This document shows positions 38,727 through 49,065 of a stretch of DNA of 64,000 bases, one piece after another. The position numbers were made by a program, and so were the translations under genes. The stretch is from NCBI RefSeq assembly GCF_000740785.1, contig NZ_JFZB01000014.1:1-64000 (forward strand). The letters are read 5' to 3'. This stretch comes from Paenirhodobacter enshiensis. Its GTDB lineage: Bacteria > Pseudomonadota > Alphaproteobacteria > Rhodobacterales > Rhodobacteraceae. The number at the start of each line of letters is the position of its first letter. The stretch's first letter is position 1. The notes beneath the pieces are model-generated. The model made no database searches, had not been told where the DNA came from, and saw nothing but the letters and a program-made list of their open reading frames with translations.

Positions 38727-41700
38727 ATGGCGATTTACGCATCCATTTATCATCTCACCCATTACAAATACGACAAGCCGGTGATGCTCGGCCCGCAGAT
38801 CATCCGGCTGCGCCCGGCACCGCATTCGCGCACACGGGTGATCTCGCACAGCCTCAAGGTCTCGCCCGGCGGGCATTTCGTGAACCACCAGCAGGACCCT
38901 TACGGCAACTGGCTGGCGCGCTTCGTCTTCCCCGAGCCGGTGACCGAGTTCAAGATCGAGGTCGATCTGGTCGCCGACATGACGGTCTACAACCCGTTCG
39001 ACTTCTTCGTCGAGGAAAGCGCCGAGACCTGGCCCTTCGACTACCCCGAGGATCTGCGCGACGATCTGGTGATCTACCGCACCCCCGAGCCCGCCGGCCC
39101 CGAGCTTCAGGCCTTCCTCGCCACCGTCGACCGCACGCCCGAGCGCACCGTCGATTTCCTCGTCGGGCTGAACCGGCAGGTGTCGCAGGCCGTCAATTAC
39201 ACCATCCGCATGGAGCCGGGCGTGCAGACGCCCGAAGAGACGCTCTCCCTCGCCTCCGGCTCGTGCCGCGATTCCAGCTGGCTTCTGGTGCAGGCGCTGC
39301 GCCATCTGGGCTTTGCCGCGCGCTTCGTCTCGGGCTACCTGATCCAGCTGAAACCGGATGTTCAGGCGCTCGACGGCCCGTCCGGCACCGATCACGACTT
39401 CACCGACCTGCACGCCTGGTGCGAGGTGTTCCTGCCCGGCGCGGGCTGGGTCGGGCTCGATCCGACCTCGGGCCTGCTGACCGGCGAAAGCCACATCCCG
39501 CTCGCCGCGACGCCGCATTACCGCAATGCCGCACCCATCGTCGGCGGCTTCACCGCGACCGGCGAGGTCAAGACCGACTTCGAATTCGACATGCAGATCC
39601 GCCGCGTGGCGGAACACCCGCGCATCACCCGGCCGTTCTCGGACGAGGCGTGGGATCGGCTGAACGCGCTCGGCCGCAAGGTCGATGCCAGCCTGAAGGC
39701 GGGCGACGTGCGCCTGACCATGGGCGGCGAGCCCACCTTCGTCTCGGTCGACGATTTCCAGTCGGACGAATGGAACACAGCCGCGGTCGGCCCGCAGAAA
39801 CGCGGCCTCGCCGATACGCTGATCCGCAGGCTTCAGGCGCGCTTCGCACCCGGCGGCTTCCTGCATTACGGTCAGGGCAAGTGGTATCCGGGCGAGAGCC
39901 TGCCGCGCTGGACCTTCTCGCTCTACTGGCGCCGCGACGGCAAGCCGGTCTGGACCGACCCGAACCTGATCGCGAAGGAAACCGATCCGCACAAGGCGAC
40001 GCCCGAGGACGCCGGTCGCTTCCTGGGCAGTTTCGCGACGAAACTCGGTCTCGATGCGGTCTTCGCCCAGCCCGCCTATGAAGACCCGGCAGAGTGGATC
40101 CTGAAGGAGGCGAACCTCCCGCCGAACGTCACGCCGGAAAACTCGAAACTGAAAAACCCTGAAGATCGCGCACGTTACGCGAAAGTCTTCAACCATGGCC
40201 TGACCGAGCCCTCGGGCTATGTGCTGCCGATCCGGCGCTGGTGGCAGGCGGCGGACAAGCCGTCGAAATGGCGTTCCGAGCTGTGGAAGCCGCGCCGCGG
40301 GCATATCTTCCTGATCCCCGGCGACAGCCCGGTGGGTTTCCGTCTGCCGCTGAACGCGCTGCCGTGGATCGCGCCGGCGCAGTATCCCTACAACTACCCC
40401 GCCGACCCGACACAGCAACTGCGCCCCTTGCCGAACTATCAGGAGATGATGGCGCGCCGGAACAAGATTCAGGCCGAGATCGACCGCCTCGCCCGCGAGG
40501 ATGCCGAGCGCACCGAGATGATGCCCCCCATCAGCGAGGGCCATGTTCAGGGCTTCGTCCCCGGCCATGCCGATACTCCGCGCCAGCGCTATCAGGCGCA
40601 GGACGACGACCTCGGCCCGGGGATCGACCCGGCGGCGGGCTGGGTGCGCACCGCCATCGCGATCGAGCCGCGCGACGGCCGCCTGTGCCTGTTCATGCCG
40701 CCCTGCGACACGCTGGAAGATTACCTCGAACTGATCGCCACGGCCGAGGCGACGGCGGCCGATCTGAACCTGCCCATTCATATCGAGGGCTATTCCCCGC
40801 CGCACGATCCGCGGCTGAACGTGATCCGCGTCGCCCCCGATCCGGGCGTGATCGAGGTCAACATCCACCCCGCCCACAGCTGGGACGATTGCGTCGCCAC
40901 CACCGAGGCGATCTATGAAGAGGCCCGCGCCGCGCGCCTCGGCGCCGACAAGTTCATGATCGACGGCCGTCACACCGGCACCGGCGGAGGCAACCATGTC
41001 GTCGTGGGCGGCGAGACCCCGAACGACAGCCCGTTCCTGCGCCGGCCGGACCTGCTGAAATCACTGATCCTGATCTGGCAGCGCCATCCGTGCCTGAGCT
41101 ATCTGTTCTCCGGCCTGTTCATCGGCCCGACCTCGCAGGCCCCGCGTATCGACGAGGCGCGCCACGACACGCTTTACGAGCTTGAGATCGCGCTCAGCCA
41201 GATCAGCCCGAACATGGCGCCGCCGCCCTGGCTCGTCGACCGGCTGCTGAGGAACATGCTGACCGACGTGACCGGCAACACCCACCGCTCCGAGATCTGC
41301 ATCGACAAGCTGTATTCCCCCGACGGGCCGACGGGACGTCTCGGGCTCGTCGAGTTCCGCGGTTTCGAGATGCCGCCGCATCCGCGCATGTCGCTCGCTC
41401 AGCAATTGCTGATCCGGGCGCTGATCGCGCGGTGCTGGGCCTCGCCGGTCGAGGGGCGCCCGGTCCGCTGGGGCACGGTGCTGCACGACCGCTTCATGCT
41501 GCCGCATTTCCTGTGGCAGGATCTGCTGTCGCTGCTCGCCGATCTGAAGGACCATGGCTTCGAGTTCGATCCGGTGTGGTTCGAGGCTCAGGCCGAGTTC
41601 CGCTTCCCGTTCTGCGGTCAGATCCAGGCCGAGGGCGTGCATCTGGAGATCCGTCAGGCGCTCGAACCCTGGCATGTGCTGGGCGAGAGCGGCGCGATCG

Positions 41701-42155
41701 GCGGCACGGTGCGCTATACCGACAGCTCGGTCGAGCGGCTGCAGGTCAAGATGACGACGCTGCATCAGGACCGCTACAAGGTGATGTGCAACCGCCGGCC
41801 GGTGCCGATGGAGCGCACGCTGACCTCGGGCGTGTCGGTGGGGGGCGTGCGCTTCAAGGCCTGGCAGCCGCCCGAAGCGCTGCATCCGACGTTGCCGGTG
41901 AACGCACCTCTGGTGTTCGACATCTACGACAGCTGGAGCGGACGGGCGATCGCGGGCTGCACCTACCGCGTAGCGCACCCGGGCGGGCGCAATTACGACA
42001 CCTTCCCGGTCAATGCCTACGAGGCCGAGGCGCGCCGTCTCGCCCGGTTCGAGCCCTTCGGCCATACCCCGGGCGGCTACACCCCCGCGACCGAAGTGCC
42101 GCACCCGGAGTTCCCGTTGACCCTTGACCTTCGCAGACCGATCGGGCTGATGTGA
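38727..42155 (+). CDS. Large transglutaminase-like protein with DUF2126
   Basis: A 1142-aa cytosolic protein. The N-terminal bacterial transglutaminase region covers about 1-90, then the papain-like core carries the triad Cys180 (SGSCRDSS), His229 (DLHAWCEV) and Asp245 (GLDPTSG). From about residue 300 to the end is DUF2126, a large domain of unknown function with blocks such as [13 protein letters not shown] and [24 protein letters not shown] lies four bases before the ATG. First gene of a three-gene set with an ATP-grasp/alpha-E protein and a second transglutaminase. Proposed to cut or form an amide bond in a peptide made by that ATP-grasp; the real substrate is unknown. Confidence 0.9.
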   Translation: MAIYASIYHLTHYKYDKPVMLGPQIIRLRPAPHSRTRVISHSLKVSPGGHFVNHQQDPYGNWLARFVFPEPVTEFKIEVDLVADMTVYNPFDFFVEESAETWPFDYPEDLRDDLVIYRTPEPAGPELQAFLATVDRTPERTVDFLVGLNRQVSQAVNYTIRMEPGVQTPEETLSLASGSCRDSSWLLVQALRHLGFAARFVSGYLIQLKPDVQALDGPSGTDHDFTDLHAWCEVFLPGAGWVGLDPTSGLLTGESHIPLAATPHYRNAAPIVGGFTATGEVKTDFEFDMQIRRVAEHPRITRPFSDEAWDRLNALGRKVDASLKAGDVRLTMGGEPTFVSVDDFQSDEWNTAAVGPQKRGLADTLIRRLQARFAPGGFLHYGQGKWYPGESLPRWTFSLYWRRDGKPVWTDPNLIAKETDPHKATPEDAGRFLGSFATKLGLDAVFAQPAYEDPAEWILKEANLPPNVTPENSKLKNPEDRARYAKVFNHGLTEPSGYVLPIRRWWQAADKPSKWRSELWKPRRGHIFLIPGDSPVGFRLPLNALPWIAPAQYPYNYPADPTQQLRPLPNYQEMMARRNKIQAEIDRLAREDAERTEMMPPISEGHVQGFVPGHADTPRQRYQAQDDDLGPGIDPAAGWVRTAIAIEPRDGRLCLFMPPCDTLEDYLELIATAEATAADLNLPIHIEGYSPPHDPRLNVIRVAPDPGVIEVNIHPAHSWDDCVATTEAIYEEARAARLGADKFMIDGRHTGTGGGNHVVVGGETPNDSPFLRRPDLLKSLILIWQRHPCLSYLFSGLFIGPTSQAPRIDEARHDTLYELEIALSQISPNMAPPPWLVDRLLRNMLTDVTGNTHRSEICIDKLYSPDGPTGRLGLVEFRGFEMPPHPRMSLAQQLLIRALIARCWASPVEGRPVRWGTVLHDRFMLPHFLWQDLLSLLADLKDHGFEFDPVWFEAQAEFRFPFCGQIQAEGVHLEIRQALEPWHVLGESGAIGGTVRYTDSSVERLQVKMTTLHQDRYKVMCNRRPVPMERTLTSGVSVGGVRFKAWQPPEALHPTLPVNAPLVFDIYDSWSGRAIAGCTYRVAHPGGRNYDTFPVNAYEAEARRLARFEPFGHTPGGYTPATEVPHPEFPLTLDLRRPIGLM

Positions 42156-42193
42156 TCCGCCGGGCCTCAGCCCGGCCCAGATCAGTGACCCAG

Positions 42194-44638
42194 ATGACCG
42201 ACGCCGTTTCTCCCGCCTCCGCACCGGACCTGTTCGCGGATTACCGCCTGATGCCCGGTGTCGCGGACGAGCTGTTCGACCGCGACGGAGAGATGCGCCC
42301 GGTCTGGCGCCGCTTCGTCGAGCGGTTCTCGTTGCTCTCGGCGTCCGAAATCTCGGCCCGGTTCGAGCGCGGCAATCTGTATCTGCGCGATGCCGGCGTG
42401 TTCTTCCGCCAGTATTCCAACGACCCGACACAGGAACGCGAATGGCCGCTCAGCCATATCCCGGTGATCCTGCATGAAGACGAATGGGCCGGGATCTGCC
42501 GGGGCCTTTCTGAACGCGCAGATCTGCTGGAAGCCGTGGTCGCCGATCTTTACGGCGATCAGCGTCTGGTGCGCGACGGCCATCTGCCGGCGGAACTCGT
42601 CGCGGGCTCGCGCCAGTGGCTGCGCCCGATGGTCGGGGTGGAGCCGAAAGGCGGCCATTACCTGCATTTCCTCGCCTTCGAGATCGGCCGCTCGCCCGAC
42701 GGGTCGTGGCTGGTGCTGGGAGACCGCACGCAGGCCCCTTCGGGGGCGGGTTTCGCGCTGGAAAACCGCATGGCGACGGGGCGGATCTTCCCCGAACGCT
42801 TCCCGCGCGCCCATATTCACCGGCTGGCCGGCTTCTTCGGCGCCTTCCGCGCCGCGATGGAGCGCCTCGCCCAAAGTCCGACAGGGCAGCGCGGCGCGAC
42901 CGCGATTCTGACGCCCGGCCCGTCGAACGACACCTATTACGAGCACACCTATATCGCGCGTTACCTCGGCATGATGCTGCTCGAAGGCGAAGATCTGCTG
43001 GTCGAAAACGGTCAGGCGATGGTGCGCACCATCGAGGGGCCGCGCCCCATCGGGATGCTGTGGCGCCGCATCGACGCGGCTTTCGCCGACCCGCTGGAGC
43101 TGAACCCCGACAGCCATATCGGCACGCCCGGCCTGATGGAGACGGTGCGGCGCGGCAATCTCGCGCTGGTCAACGCGCTCGGCTCGGGGGTGCTGGAAAC
43201 GCGGGCGATGATGGCCTTCCTGCCGCGCATCGCCGAGGTGCTGACCGGCCGCCCCCTCGCCATCCCGAACATCGCGACCTGGTGGTGCGGCGGCGCGGCC
43301 GAGCGCGCCTATGTGCGCGACAATGCCGCGCGGATGATGATCGGCTCGGCCTATGCCGTCGATCTGCCCTTCGATCTCGGGGCGCAGACGGCGCTCGGCG
43401 GCGCATTCCGCTCGACCGGGCACGCCTCGATCGAGGAATGGCTGGAGGCCGAGGGGGCGGGCCTCGTCGGGCAGGAAGCGGTGACGCTCTCGACCACGCC
43501 CGCCTGGGTCGAAAGCCCGGACGCCGGCGATGCCGAGGGGGCCACGCGTTCGGGCGGCGTGGTGCCGCGCCCGATGACGGTGCGGGTCTTCGCCGCGCGC
43601 ACGCCCGAGGGCTGGACCTTCATGAAGGGCGGCTATGCCCGGATCGGCAAGACCGGCGACGCGACGGCGCTGGCGATGCAGCGCGGCGGCTCGGTCGCCG
43701 ATGTCTGGGTGGTCTCGGACCGGCCGGTGAAACCCGAGACGCTGGTTCCGGCCGCCCATGGCGATTTCCGCCGCGTCTCGCCCGGCACGCTGCCGGCGCG
43801 GGCGGCCGACAATCTTTACTGGCTCGGACGCTACGTCGAGCGCACCGAAGACGCGATCCGGCTGATCCGCGCCTATCACCTGCGGCTGGCGCAGACCGAC
43901 AACCCGTCGGATGCGCGGCTGCAACTGCTCGGCGACTATCTCGACAGCTATGGCATCGACGTGGACGAGCCCTTCCCGAGCGCGCTGATCGACCGCATCG
44001 AATGGGCCCGCGGCTGTGCCGGCAAGGTGCGCGACCGGTTCTCGACCGATGGCTGGGCCGCACTGAACGACATGGCGCGGACCGCGCGGCGGATGACCCG
44101 CACGGTGCGGCCGGGCGACGACGCGGCGCGGGCGATGTCGGTGATGGTGCGCAAGATCACCGGCTTCTCGGGCCTCGTGCACGAGAACATGTATCGCTTC
44201 TCGGGGTGGCGGTTCCTCAGCTTCGGGCGGGCGCTCGAACGGGCCGATGCGCTCGCGGGGCTGCTCGCGACCTTCGCCGACCCCGCCGCGCCCGAGGGCT
44301 CGCTCGATCTGACGGTCGAGGTCGCGGACAGCGTCATCACCCATCAGCGCCGCTACCGGGTCGAGACCTCACGCGACACCGTGGTCGATCTGCTGGCCCT
44401 CGATGCCGACAACCCGCGCTCGATCCTGTTCCAGATCCAGCGGCTGCGCCGTCTGGTGGCCGAACTGCCGCGCGCGACCGAGCACGGCCGGCTGTCGCCG
44501 CTCGCCCGCGCGATGGTGCCGCTCGAGAGCGCGTTCCTGATCGCCGCGCCCTCGGAAATCGACACCGGCCGGCTGAACGAGCTGCGCCGAGAACTGGCGC
44601 GGGTTTCCGACCTCGCCGGCGCCGCCTATCTGCGCTAG
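42194..44638 (+). CDS. Circularly permuted type 2 ATP-grasp protein fused to an alpha-E domain
   Basis: An 814-aa fusion. The first two thirds are the circularly permuted ATP-grasp (DUF404/407-type; YYEHTYIARYLGMMLLEGEDLLV; MVRTIEGPRPIGMLWRRIDAAF), about residues 80-480, which should form amide bonds using ATP. The last third is an alpha-E domain (LPARAADNLYWLGRYVERTEDAIRLIRAYHLR), an all-helical partner domain. In many bacteria these are two genes; here they are fused. ATG 42194 (MTDAVSPASAP) is used; ATG 42152 overlaps the previous stop as ATGTGA and is possible. It lies between two transglutaminase genes. Confidence 0.88.
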   Translation: MTDAVSPASAPDLFADYRLMPGVADELFDRDGEMRPVWRRFVERFSLLSASEISARFERGNLYLRDAGVFFRQYSNDPTQEREWPLSHIPVILHEDEWAGICRGLSERADLLEAVVADLYGDQRLVRDGHLPAELVAGSRQWLRPMVGVEPKGGHYLHFLAFEIGRSPDGSWLVLGDRTQAPSGAGFALENRMATGRIFPERFPRAHIHRLAGFFGAFRAAMERLAQSPTGQRGATAILTPGPSNDTYYEHTYIARYLGMMLLEGEDLLVENGQAMVRTIEGPRPIGMLWRRIDAAFADPLELNPDSHIGTPGLMETVRRGNLALVNALGSGVLETRAMMAFLPRIAEVLTGRPLAIPNIATWWCGGAAERAYVRDNAARMMIGSAYAVDLPFDLGAQTALGGAFRSTGHASIEEWLEAEGAGLVGQEAVTLSTTPAWVESPDAGDAEGATRSGGVVPRPMTVRVFAARTPEGWTFMKGGYARIGKTGDATALAMQRGGSVADVWVVSDRPVKPETLVPAAHGDFRRVSPGTLPARAADNLYWLGRYVERTEDAIRLIRAYHLRLAQTDNPSDARLQLLGDYLDSYGIDVDEPFPSALIDRIEWARGCAGKVRDRFSTDGWAALNDMARTARRMTRTVRPGDDAARAMSVMVRKITGFSGLVHENMYRFSGWRFLSFGRALERADALAGLLATFADPAAPEGSLDLTVEVADSVITHQRRYRVETSRDTVVDLLALDADNPRSILFQIQRLRRLVAELPRATEHGRLSPLARAMVPLESAFLIAAPSEIDTGRLNELRRELARVSDLAGAAYLR

Positions 44639-44646
44639 GACAGGCC

Positions 44647-45639
44647 ATGCTTTACGACATCCGGCTGATCATAGATTACGACTATGCCGCGCCCTCGGAC
44701 CATACCCGCAATCTGGTCCGGCTGCTGCCGCATGACCTGCCCGGGCGTCAGCGCGTGCTGTCGCGCCATCTGTCCTTCGATCCGCTGCCCGACGAGCGCA
44801 GCGACAGCATCGACTTCTTCGGCAATGAGATGAGCGCCGTCGCCTGGCACGCCCCCATCGACGCGGTGTCGGTGCGCCTTGCCGCGCGGGTCGAGCGGAT
44901 CGCCGGGTCGGGCGCGCTCGATCTGTCGGTGCCGCTCGGCGATCTCGGGGGGGAAATCGCGGCCGAGCGCGGCCTCGATCCCGGGGCGCCGCACCATTTC
45001 ACCGGCGCAAGCCCGCGCATCGCGCCGATGGCCGAGACCACCGCCTTCGCCCGCGCCGCCATCGCGCCCGGCACCACCGCACAGCAGGCGGTCGTTGCGG
45101 TCGGCCGGGCCCTGCATGGCACGATGACCTTCGATCAGAAAGCCACCACCGTCGACACCGCCCCGGCCGAGGCCTTCGCGAAGCGGCGCGGCGTGTGTCA
45201 GGACTTCACCCAGGTGATGATTGCGGCGCTGCGTGGCATCGGCATTCCGGCGGGCTATGTCTCGGGGTTTCTGCGCACCTTCCCGCCGCCCGGCCAGCCG
45301 CGCCTTGAAGGGGCGGATGCGATGCACGCCTGGGTCCGCGCCTGGGTCGGCCGCGATGCCGGCTGGATCGAGTTCGACCCGACGAATAACCAGTTCGCCG
45401 GCGAGGATTACATCGCCGTAGCCTTCGGACGCGACTATTCCGACGTCGCCCCGGTGCGCGGCGTGCTGCGCTCTTCGGGCGGGCAGAACAGCCATCAGGC
45501 GGTCGATGTGATCCCGCTCGACCCGGACACGGCGCAACCTCTGGTGCGCAGCGTGCCCGCGCGGCGGGCCGGGACCCGCGCCGAAAGCGACATGGAGACG
45601 CAGGCGGAGCCGGACGCCGCGGTGCCTCCTGAAATCTGA
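44647..45639 (+). CDS. Transglutaminase family cysteine protease-like protein
   Basis: A 330-aa protein. The N-terminal beta-rich bacterial transglutaminase domain (LYDIRLIIDYDYAAPSDHTRNLVRLLP) is followed by the papain-like core with Cys184 (RRGVCQDFT), His227 (AMHAWVRAW) and Asp244 (IEFDPTNN). All three catalytic residues are present. There is no signal peptide, so it acts in the cytosol. Starts eight bases after the ATP-grasp stop. With the large transglutaminase it would cleave, or crosslink, what the ATP-grasp makes. It converges on lpxB with 24 bases between. Confidence 0.9.
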   Translation: MLYDIRLIIDYDYAAPSDHTRNLVRLLPHDLPGRQRVLSRHLSFDPLPDERSDSIDFFGNEMSAVAWHAPIDAVSVRLAARVERIAGSGALDLSVPLGDLGGEIAAERGLDPGAPHHFTGASPRIAPMAETTAFARAAIAPGTTAQQAVVAVGRALHGTMTFDQKATTVDTAPAEAFAKRRGVCQDFTQVMIAALRGIGIPAGYVSGFLRTFPPPGQPRLEGADAMHAWVRAWVGRDAGWIEFDPTNNQFAGEDYIAVAFGRDYSDVAPVRGVLRSSGGQNSHQAVDVIPLDPDTAQPLVRSVPARRAGTRAESDMETQAEPDAAVPPEI

Positions 45640-45663
45640 AAGCCCGTGCTCCGGCCCGGTCGC

Positions 45664-46818
45664 TCAGGCCCCGCCCGACAGCGCCCGCAGCACCGAGCGC
45701 GCGGCGCGCAGCCCCGGTGCCTCGCCGCCCTCGCCAAGGCGGGTCATGGTGATCTCCATCGCCTGCATCTGCGCCGCGCGCGCCCCGGCATCGCCAAACA
45801 GCGCGACCACCGCATCGGCCATCGCCTCCGGCTGACAGGCCGGGCCGAGGAATTCCGGCACCGCACGGGTTTCCGAAACCAGATTGACCAGCGTCACCGT
45901 GTCGATCTTCATCATGCGCCACACAATGGCCCAGGTCAGCCGGTTGGCGTCATAGCCGATGACCATCGGCACGCGATTGGCGGCAAGTTCCAGACTGACC
46001 GTGCCCGAAGCGGCAAGCGCCGCATCGGCGGCCGCGAAAGCCGCCAGACGGTCGGAGCGATCCTCGACGATCAGCGCGGGCACGGGCCAGTCCGCCACCG
46101 CAGCGCGCACCATGTCCGAAACGCCGCGCACCGTCGGCAACACCACCCGCAGACCGGCCACCCGGTCCTTCAGCAGCCCGAGCGTCTCGCCGAACTTCGG
46201 CGCAAGGCGCGAAACCTCGCCGCGCCGAGAGCCGGGCAAAACCAGAAGCAGTTTCTCTTCGGCCGCGATACCGGCGCGGGCGCGCCATGCGGCCGCCTCG
46301 GCCCCGGTCGCGCGGGGTTCGGACACCACCGGATGGCCGACGAAATCGCAGCTCATGCCCGCCGCGCGCATATAGGGCGGCTCAAACGGCAACAGCGCCA
46401 GAACGTGATCGATCACCTGTGCCATGCGCTTCGCCCGCCCCGCCCGCCAGGCCCAGACCGAGGGCGCGACGTAATGGGTGCAGAACAGATCCGGACGCGC
46501 ATCCTTGACCTTGCGCGCGACGCGCAGGCAGAAATCCGGACTGTCGATGGTGATCAGCACATCCGGCCCGGTGGCGATCGCGGCATCGGCCGCTTCCTGC
46601 ACCCGGCGGCGCAGCAGCGGATATTTCGGCAAGATCTCGGCCAGCCCCATCACCGACAGATCCTCCATCGGGAACAGGCTGGTCAGCCCCTCGGCCTGCA
46701 TCAGCGGCCCGCCGACGCCGGCGAAGCCGACACCCGGCACCAGCGACTTCAGCCCCGCCATCAGCGCCGCGCCGAGCTTGTCGCCCGACGCCTCGCCCGC
46801 GATCAGGAAGACCTTCAT
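45664..46818 (-). CDS. lpxB: Lipid-A-disaccharide synthase
   Basis: GT-B glycosyltransferase at the inner face of the inner membrane that joins UDP-2,3-diacylglucosamine and lipid X to give the lipid A disaccharide. 384 aa. Begins MKVFLIAGEASGDKLGAALM with the family's GEASGD motif. SPDFCLRVA, CTHYVAPSVWAWR, LPGSRRGEV and SGTVSLELA, donor-binding blocks, are all present. Start ATG 46818 overlaps the lpxI stop by ATGA. Last gene of the envelope operon. Confidence 0.96.
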   Translation of the reverse strand: MKVFLIAGEASGDKLGAALMAGLKSLVPGVGFAGVGGPLMQAEGLTSLFPMEDLSVMGLAEILPKYPLLRRRVQEAADAAIATGPDVLITIDSPDFCLRVARKVKDARPDLFCTHYVAPSVWAWRAGRAKRMAQVIDHVLALLPFEPPYMRAAGMSCDFVGHPVVSEPRATGAEAAAWRARAGIAAEEKLLLVLPGSRRGEVSRLAPKFGETLGLLKDRVAGLRVVLPTVRGVSDMVRAAVADWPVPALIVEDRSDRLAAFAAADAALAASGTVSLELAANRVPMVIGYDANRLTWAIVWRMMKIDTVTLVNLVSETRAVPEFLGPACQPEAMADAVVALFGDAGARAAQMQAMEITMTRLGEGGEAPGLRAARSVLRALSGGA

Positions 46819-47633
46819 GCCTGCACTCCCCACAAGGCGATGCCGTGTTTTTCGGCCGCCGCGATCACCGCCGCGCGGTCGAGCAGCAGCACCCCGCCCG
46901 CGCGCCAGCACAGGCACGACAGGCGCGCACGCGCAGCCCCCTCGACGGTGCGCGGTCCGATGGCCGGCATGTCGATACGCAGGTCCTGACCGGGTTTCGG
47001 CGCCTTCATCAGCACGCCGCCGCGATGCGCCTCGGGGCGGGTGGTGGCGACGAAATCGAGCATCGCATCGGTGCCGGGCAGCGCCTCGACGGCAAGGCAC
47101 AGCCCACGTGCGACGACCGCGCCCTGCCCGACATCGACCGCGCCGAGAGCGGCGACGATCTCGGCCGCGCGGGCCATGTCCTTGCGGTCGGTCTCGGTGG
47201 GTTTGCCGCACAGCACACCCTCGCCGCCCAGCAGATCCGGCGCGATATGGTCCGCGCCGATGACCTCCAGCCTGCGTTCCTCGAACAGCGCGATCACCGC
47301 GCGCAGCGTCGCATCGTCGCCCTGCTGGATCGCACCCATGATCCGCGGCACCAGAAGCGCGGTGCGCAGATCGAATTTCGCCGGTTCGATCTTCGGGCGG
47401 CGGATCGCACCGGCGAAGCACACCTTGCGGATGCCGCGTCGGGTCAGCTCCGTCATGAACGGAACCAGACGTTCCACCCTGAAGCGCAAGGGCTCGGTCC
47501 CCGGGATCCCGGAGGCGAAACCCTCCAGCTCGCACAGCAGCATGTCAGGGCGCGCGCGCATCAGCAACGCCGGCAACGCCCCCGTCCCCGCGATCAGCGC
47601 AAGGTCCGGCGCGGCGATGTCGCCCTGGCTCAT
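46815..47633 (-). CDS. lpxI: UDP-2,3-diacylglucosamine pyrophosphatase LpxI
   Basis: Cleaves UDP-2,3-diacylglucosamine to lipid X and UMP; 272 aa. LpxI is the form used by most alphaproteobacteria instead of the unrelated LpxH. Blocks: LALIAGTGALPALL, RKVCFAGAIRRPKIEP, QQGDDATLRAVIALFEERRLEVIGA and LLDRAAVIAAAEKHGIALWGV. Start ATG 47633 overlaps the lpxA stop by ATGA, and its stop overlaps lpxB likewise. Order lpxA-lpxI-lpxB follows the pathway. Confidence 0.94.
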   Translation of the reverse strand: MSQGDIAAPDLALIAGTGALPALLMRARPDMLLCELEGFASGIPGTEPLRFRVERLVPFMTELTRRGIRKVCFAGAIRRPKIEPAKFDLRTALLVPRIMGAIQQGDDATLRAVIALFEERRLEVIGADHIAPDLLGGEGVLCGKPTETDRKDMARAAEIVAALGAVDVGQGAVVARGLCLAVEALPGTDAMLDFVATTRPEAHRGGVLMKAPKPGQDLRIDMPAIGPRTVEGAARARLSCLCWRAGGVLLLDRAAVIAAAEKHGIALWGVQA

Positions 47634-48424
47634 TTCGGGGCCAGGAAACTGCGATCCGACGGCCCGAGGATGAAATCGAGCACCTCGCGCACCATTTCGC
47701 TGTCGGTCCCTTCGTCGGCGAGCTTGCGGGCCTGTTCGCGGAAGTTGCCGACCGAAAGCGCCATGTAGGCCTCGCGCAGCGCGCCGATCTCGGCACGGCT
47801 GACGCCGTGGCGCTTCAGCCCGACGAGGTTCAGCCCTTCGAGCCCGGCGCGCGGTGCCGCGACGAGACCGTGCGGGATCACATCGGCCGCCACCATCGAC
47901 AGCGCACCGATGATCGCCCCCTTGCCGATGCGCACGAACTGATGCACGCCCGACAGACCGCCGACGATCACGTCGTCCTCGATATGGCAATGCCCGGCGA
48001 TGGCGACGGAATTCACCAGAATCACCCGGTCGCCGATGATCACGTCATGGGCGACGTGGCAACTCGACATGAACAGGCCGTCGTCGCCGACGCGGGTCAC
48101 GCCGCCGCCGCCTTCGGTTCCGGGGTTCATCGTCACGTATTCGCGGATGCGGTTGCGCTTGCCGATGATCAGGCGGGTATGCTCGCCCTTGAACTTCAGG
48201 TCCTGCGGGATCTGCCCGATCGAGGCGAAGGGGAAGATCGCCGTGTCCTCGCCGACCTCGGTCCAGCCGCCGATCACGACATGCGACTTCAGCTCGACGC
48301 CCGCGTGAAGCGTGACCTCGGGGCCGACATGGCAAAACGGTCCGATGCGCACCCCTGCGGCGACGGTGGCGCCGTCCTCGATGACGGCAGAGGGGTGGAT
48401 CTCGGCACCCGGATCAATCGACAT
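47630..48424 (-). CDS. lpxA: UDP-N-acetylglucosamine O-acyltransferase
   Basis: First step of lipid A synthesis: transfers 3-hydroxyacyl from ACP to UDP-GlcNAc. 264 aa. The N-terminal left-handed beta-helix shows hexapeptide repeats (IHPSAVIEDGATVAAGVRIGPFCHVGP) and the catalytic His lies in the block SSCHVAHDVIIGDRVILVN. The C-terminal helical cap (SRAEIGALREAYMALSVGNF) is normal. Start ATG 48424 is 31 bases after the fabZ stop. Confidence 0.96.
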   Translation of the reverse strand: MSIDPGAEIHPSAVIEDGATVAAGVRIGPFCHVGPEVTLHAGVELKSHVVIGGWTEVGEDTAIFPFASIGQIPQDLKFKGEHTRLIIGKRNRIREYVTMNPGTEGGGGVTRVGDDGLFMSSCHVAHDVIIGDRVILVNSVAIAGHCHIEDDVIVGGLSGVHQFVRIGKGAIIGALSMVAADVIPHGLVAAPRAGLEGLNLVGLKRHGVSRAEIGALREAYMALSVGNFREQARKLADEGTDSEMVREVLDFILGPSDRSFLAPK

Positions 48425-48455
48425 GCGTCTTCTCCTCGATGCGGTGGGGTGCAGC

Positions 48456-48923
48456 TCAGGCCTTGGGCTTCGGGGCCATCATGGCCATGAACTCGGCCTC
48501 GGCGGCAAGCTCGCCGTCGACCGTAGCCTCGCCACGGAATTTCCACACCTTGCCGCCCGGTCGCAGGCATTTCACGTTCAGTTCCAGAATGTCGCCCGGC
48601 ACCACCTTGCGGCGGAACTTGCACGAGTCGATGCCCATGAAATAGGTCAGCATGTCGCCGCCGATGATATTGGTCGACACCCCCACCACGATCGCCGCGG
48701 TCTGCGCCATCGCCTCGACGATCAGCACGCCCGGCATCACCGGCTCTTCCGGGAAATGGCCCTGGAAATGCGGCTCGTTCGAGGTGACCATCTTGATACC
48801 GACGCCACCTTCGAAGGGAACGATGTCGCGCACCTTGTCGATCATCAGGAACGGGTAACGGTGCGGCAGGATCTGCTTGATCAGCGACAGATCCACGGAG
48901 CTGTAAGGAGCGGGTTCGGTCAT
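48456..48923 (-). CDS. fabZ: 3-hydroxyacyl-ACP dehydratase FabZ
   Basis: Dehydrates 3-hydroxyacyl-ACP in fatty acid synthesis and so competes with LpxA for the same ACP substrate; 155 aa hot-dog fold. Catalytic His lies in [13 protein letters not shown], catalytic Glu in [31 protein letters not shown] is the family signature. A 142-base gap follows the ompH stop, so there may be an internal promoter. Confidence 0.96.
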   Translation of the reverse strand: MTEPAPYSSVDLSLIKQILPHRYPFLMIDKVRDIVPFEGGVGIKMVTSNEPHFQGHFPEEPVMPGVLIVEAMAQTAAIVVGVSTNIIGGDMLTYFMGIDSCKFRRKVVPGDILELNVKCLRPGGKVWKFRGEATVDGELAAEAEFMAMMAPKPKA

Positions 48924-49065
48924 CTCATGTCCTTGGACTGCAAGGCGCCCGGACAGGGGCGCGGGGGATGTGCAAAGCGCCCGGGCCGGGGCACGCGGGC
49001 TTTCCGGGTCTTGCTAGCAACCGGGGGGCGCCTTGGCAAGCCGGGCCGAGGGGATGGCGCCGCGC

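Noticed and set aside
38616-40997. 793-codon minus-strand frame
   Set aside because: Antisense to the large transglutaminase gene; Asp/Arg/His-rich text with no domain.
42182-44344. 720-codon minus-strand frame
   Set aside because: Antisense to the ATP-grasp/alpha-E gene; no recognised motif.
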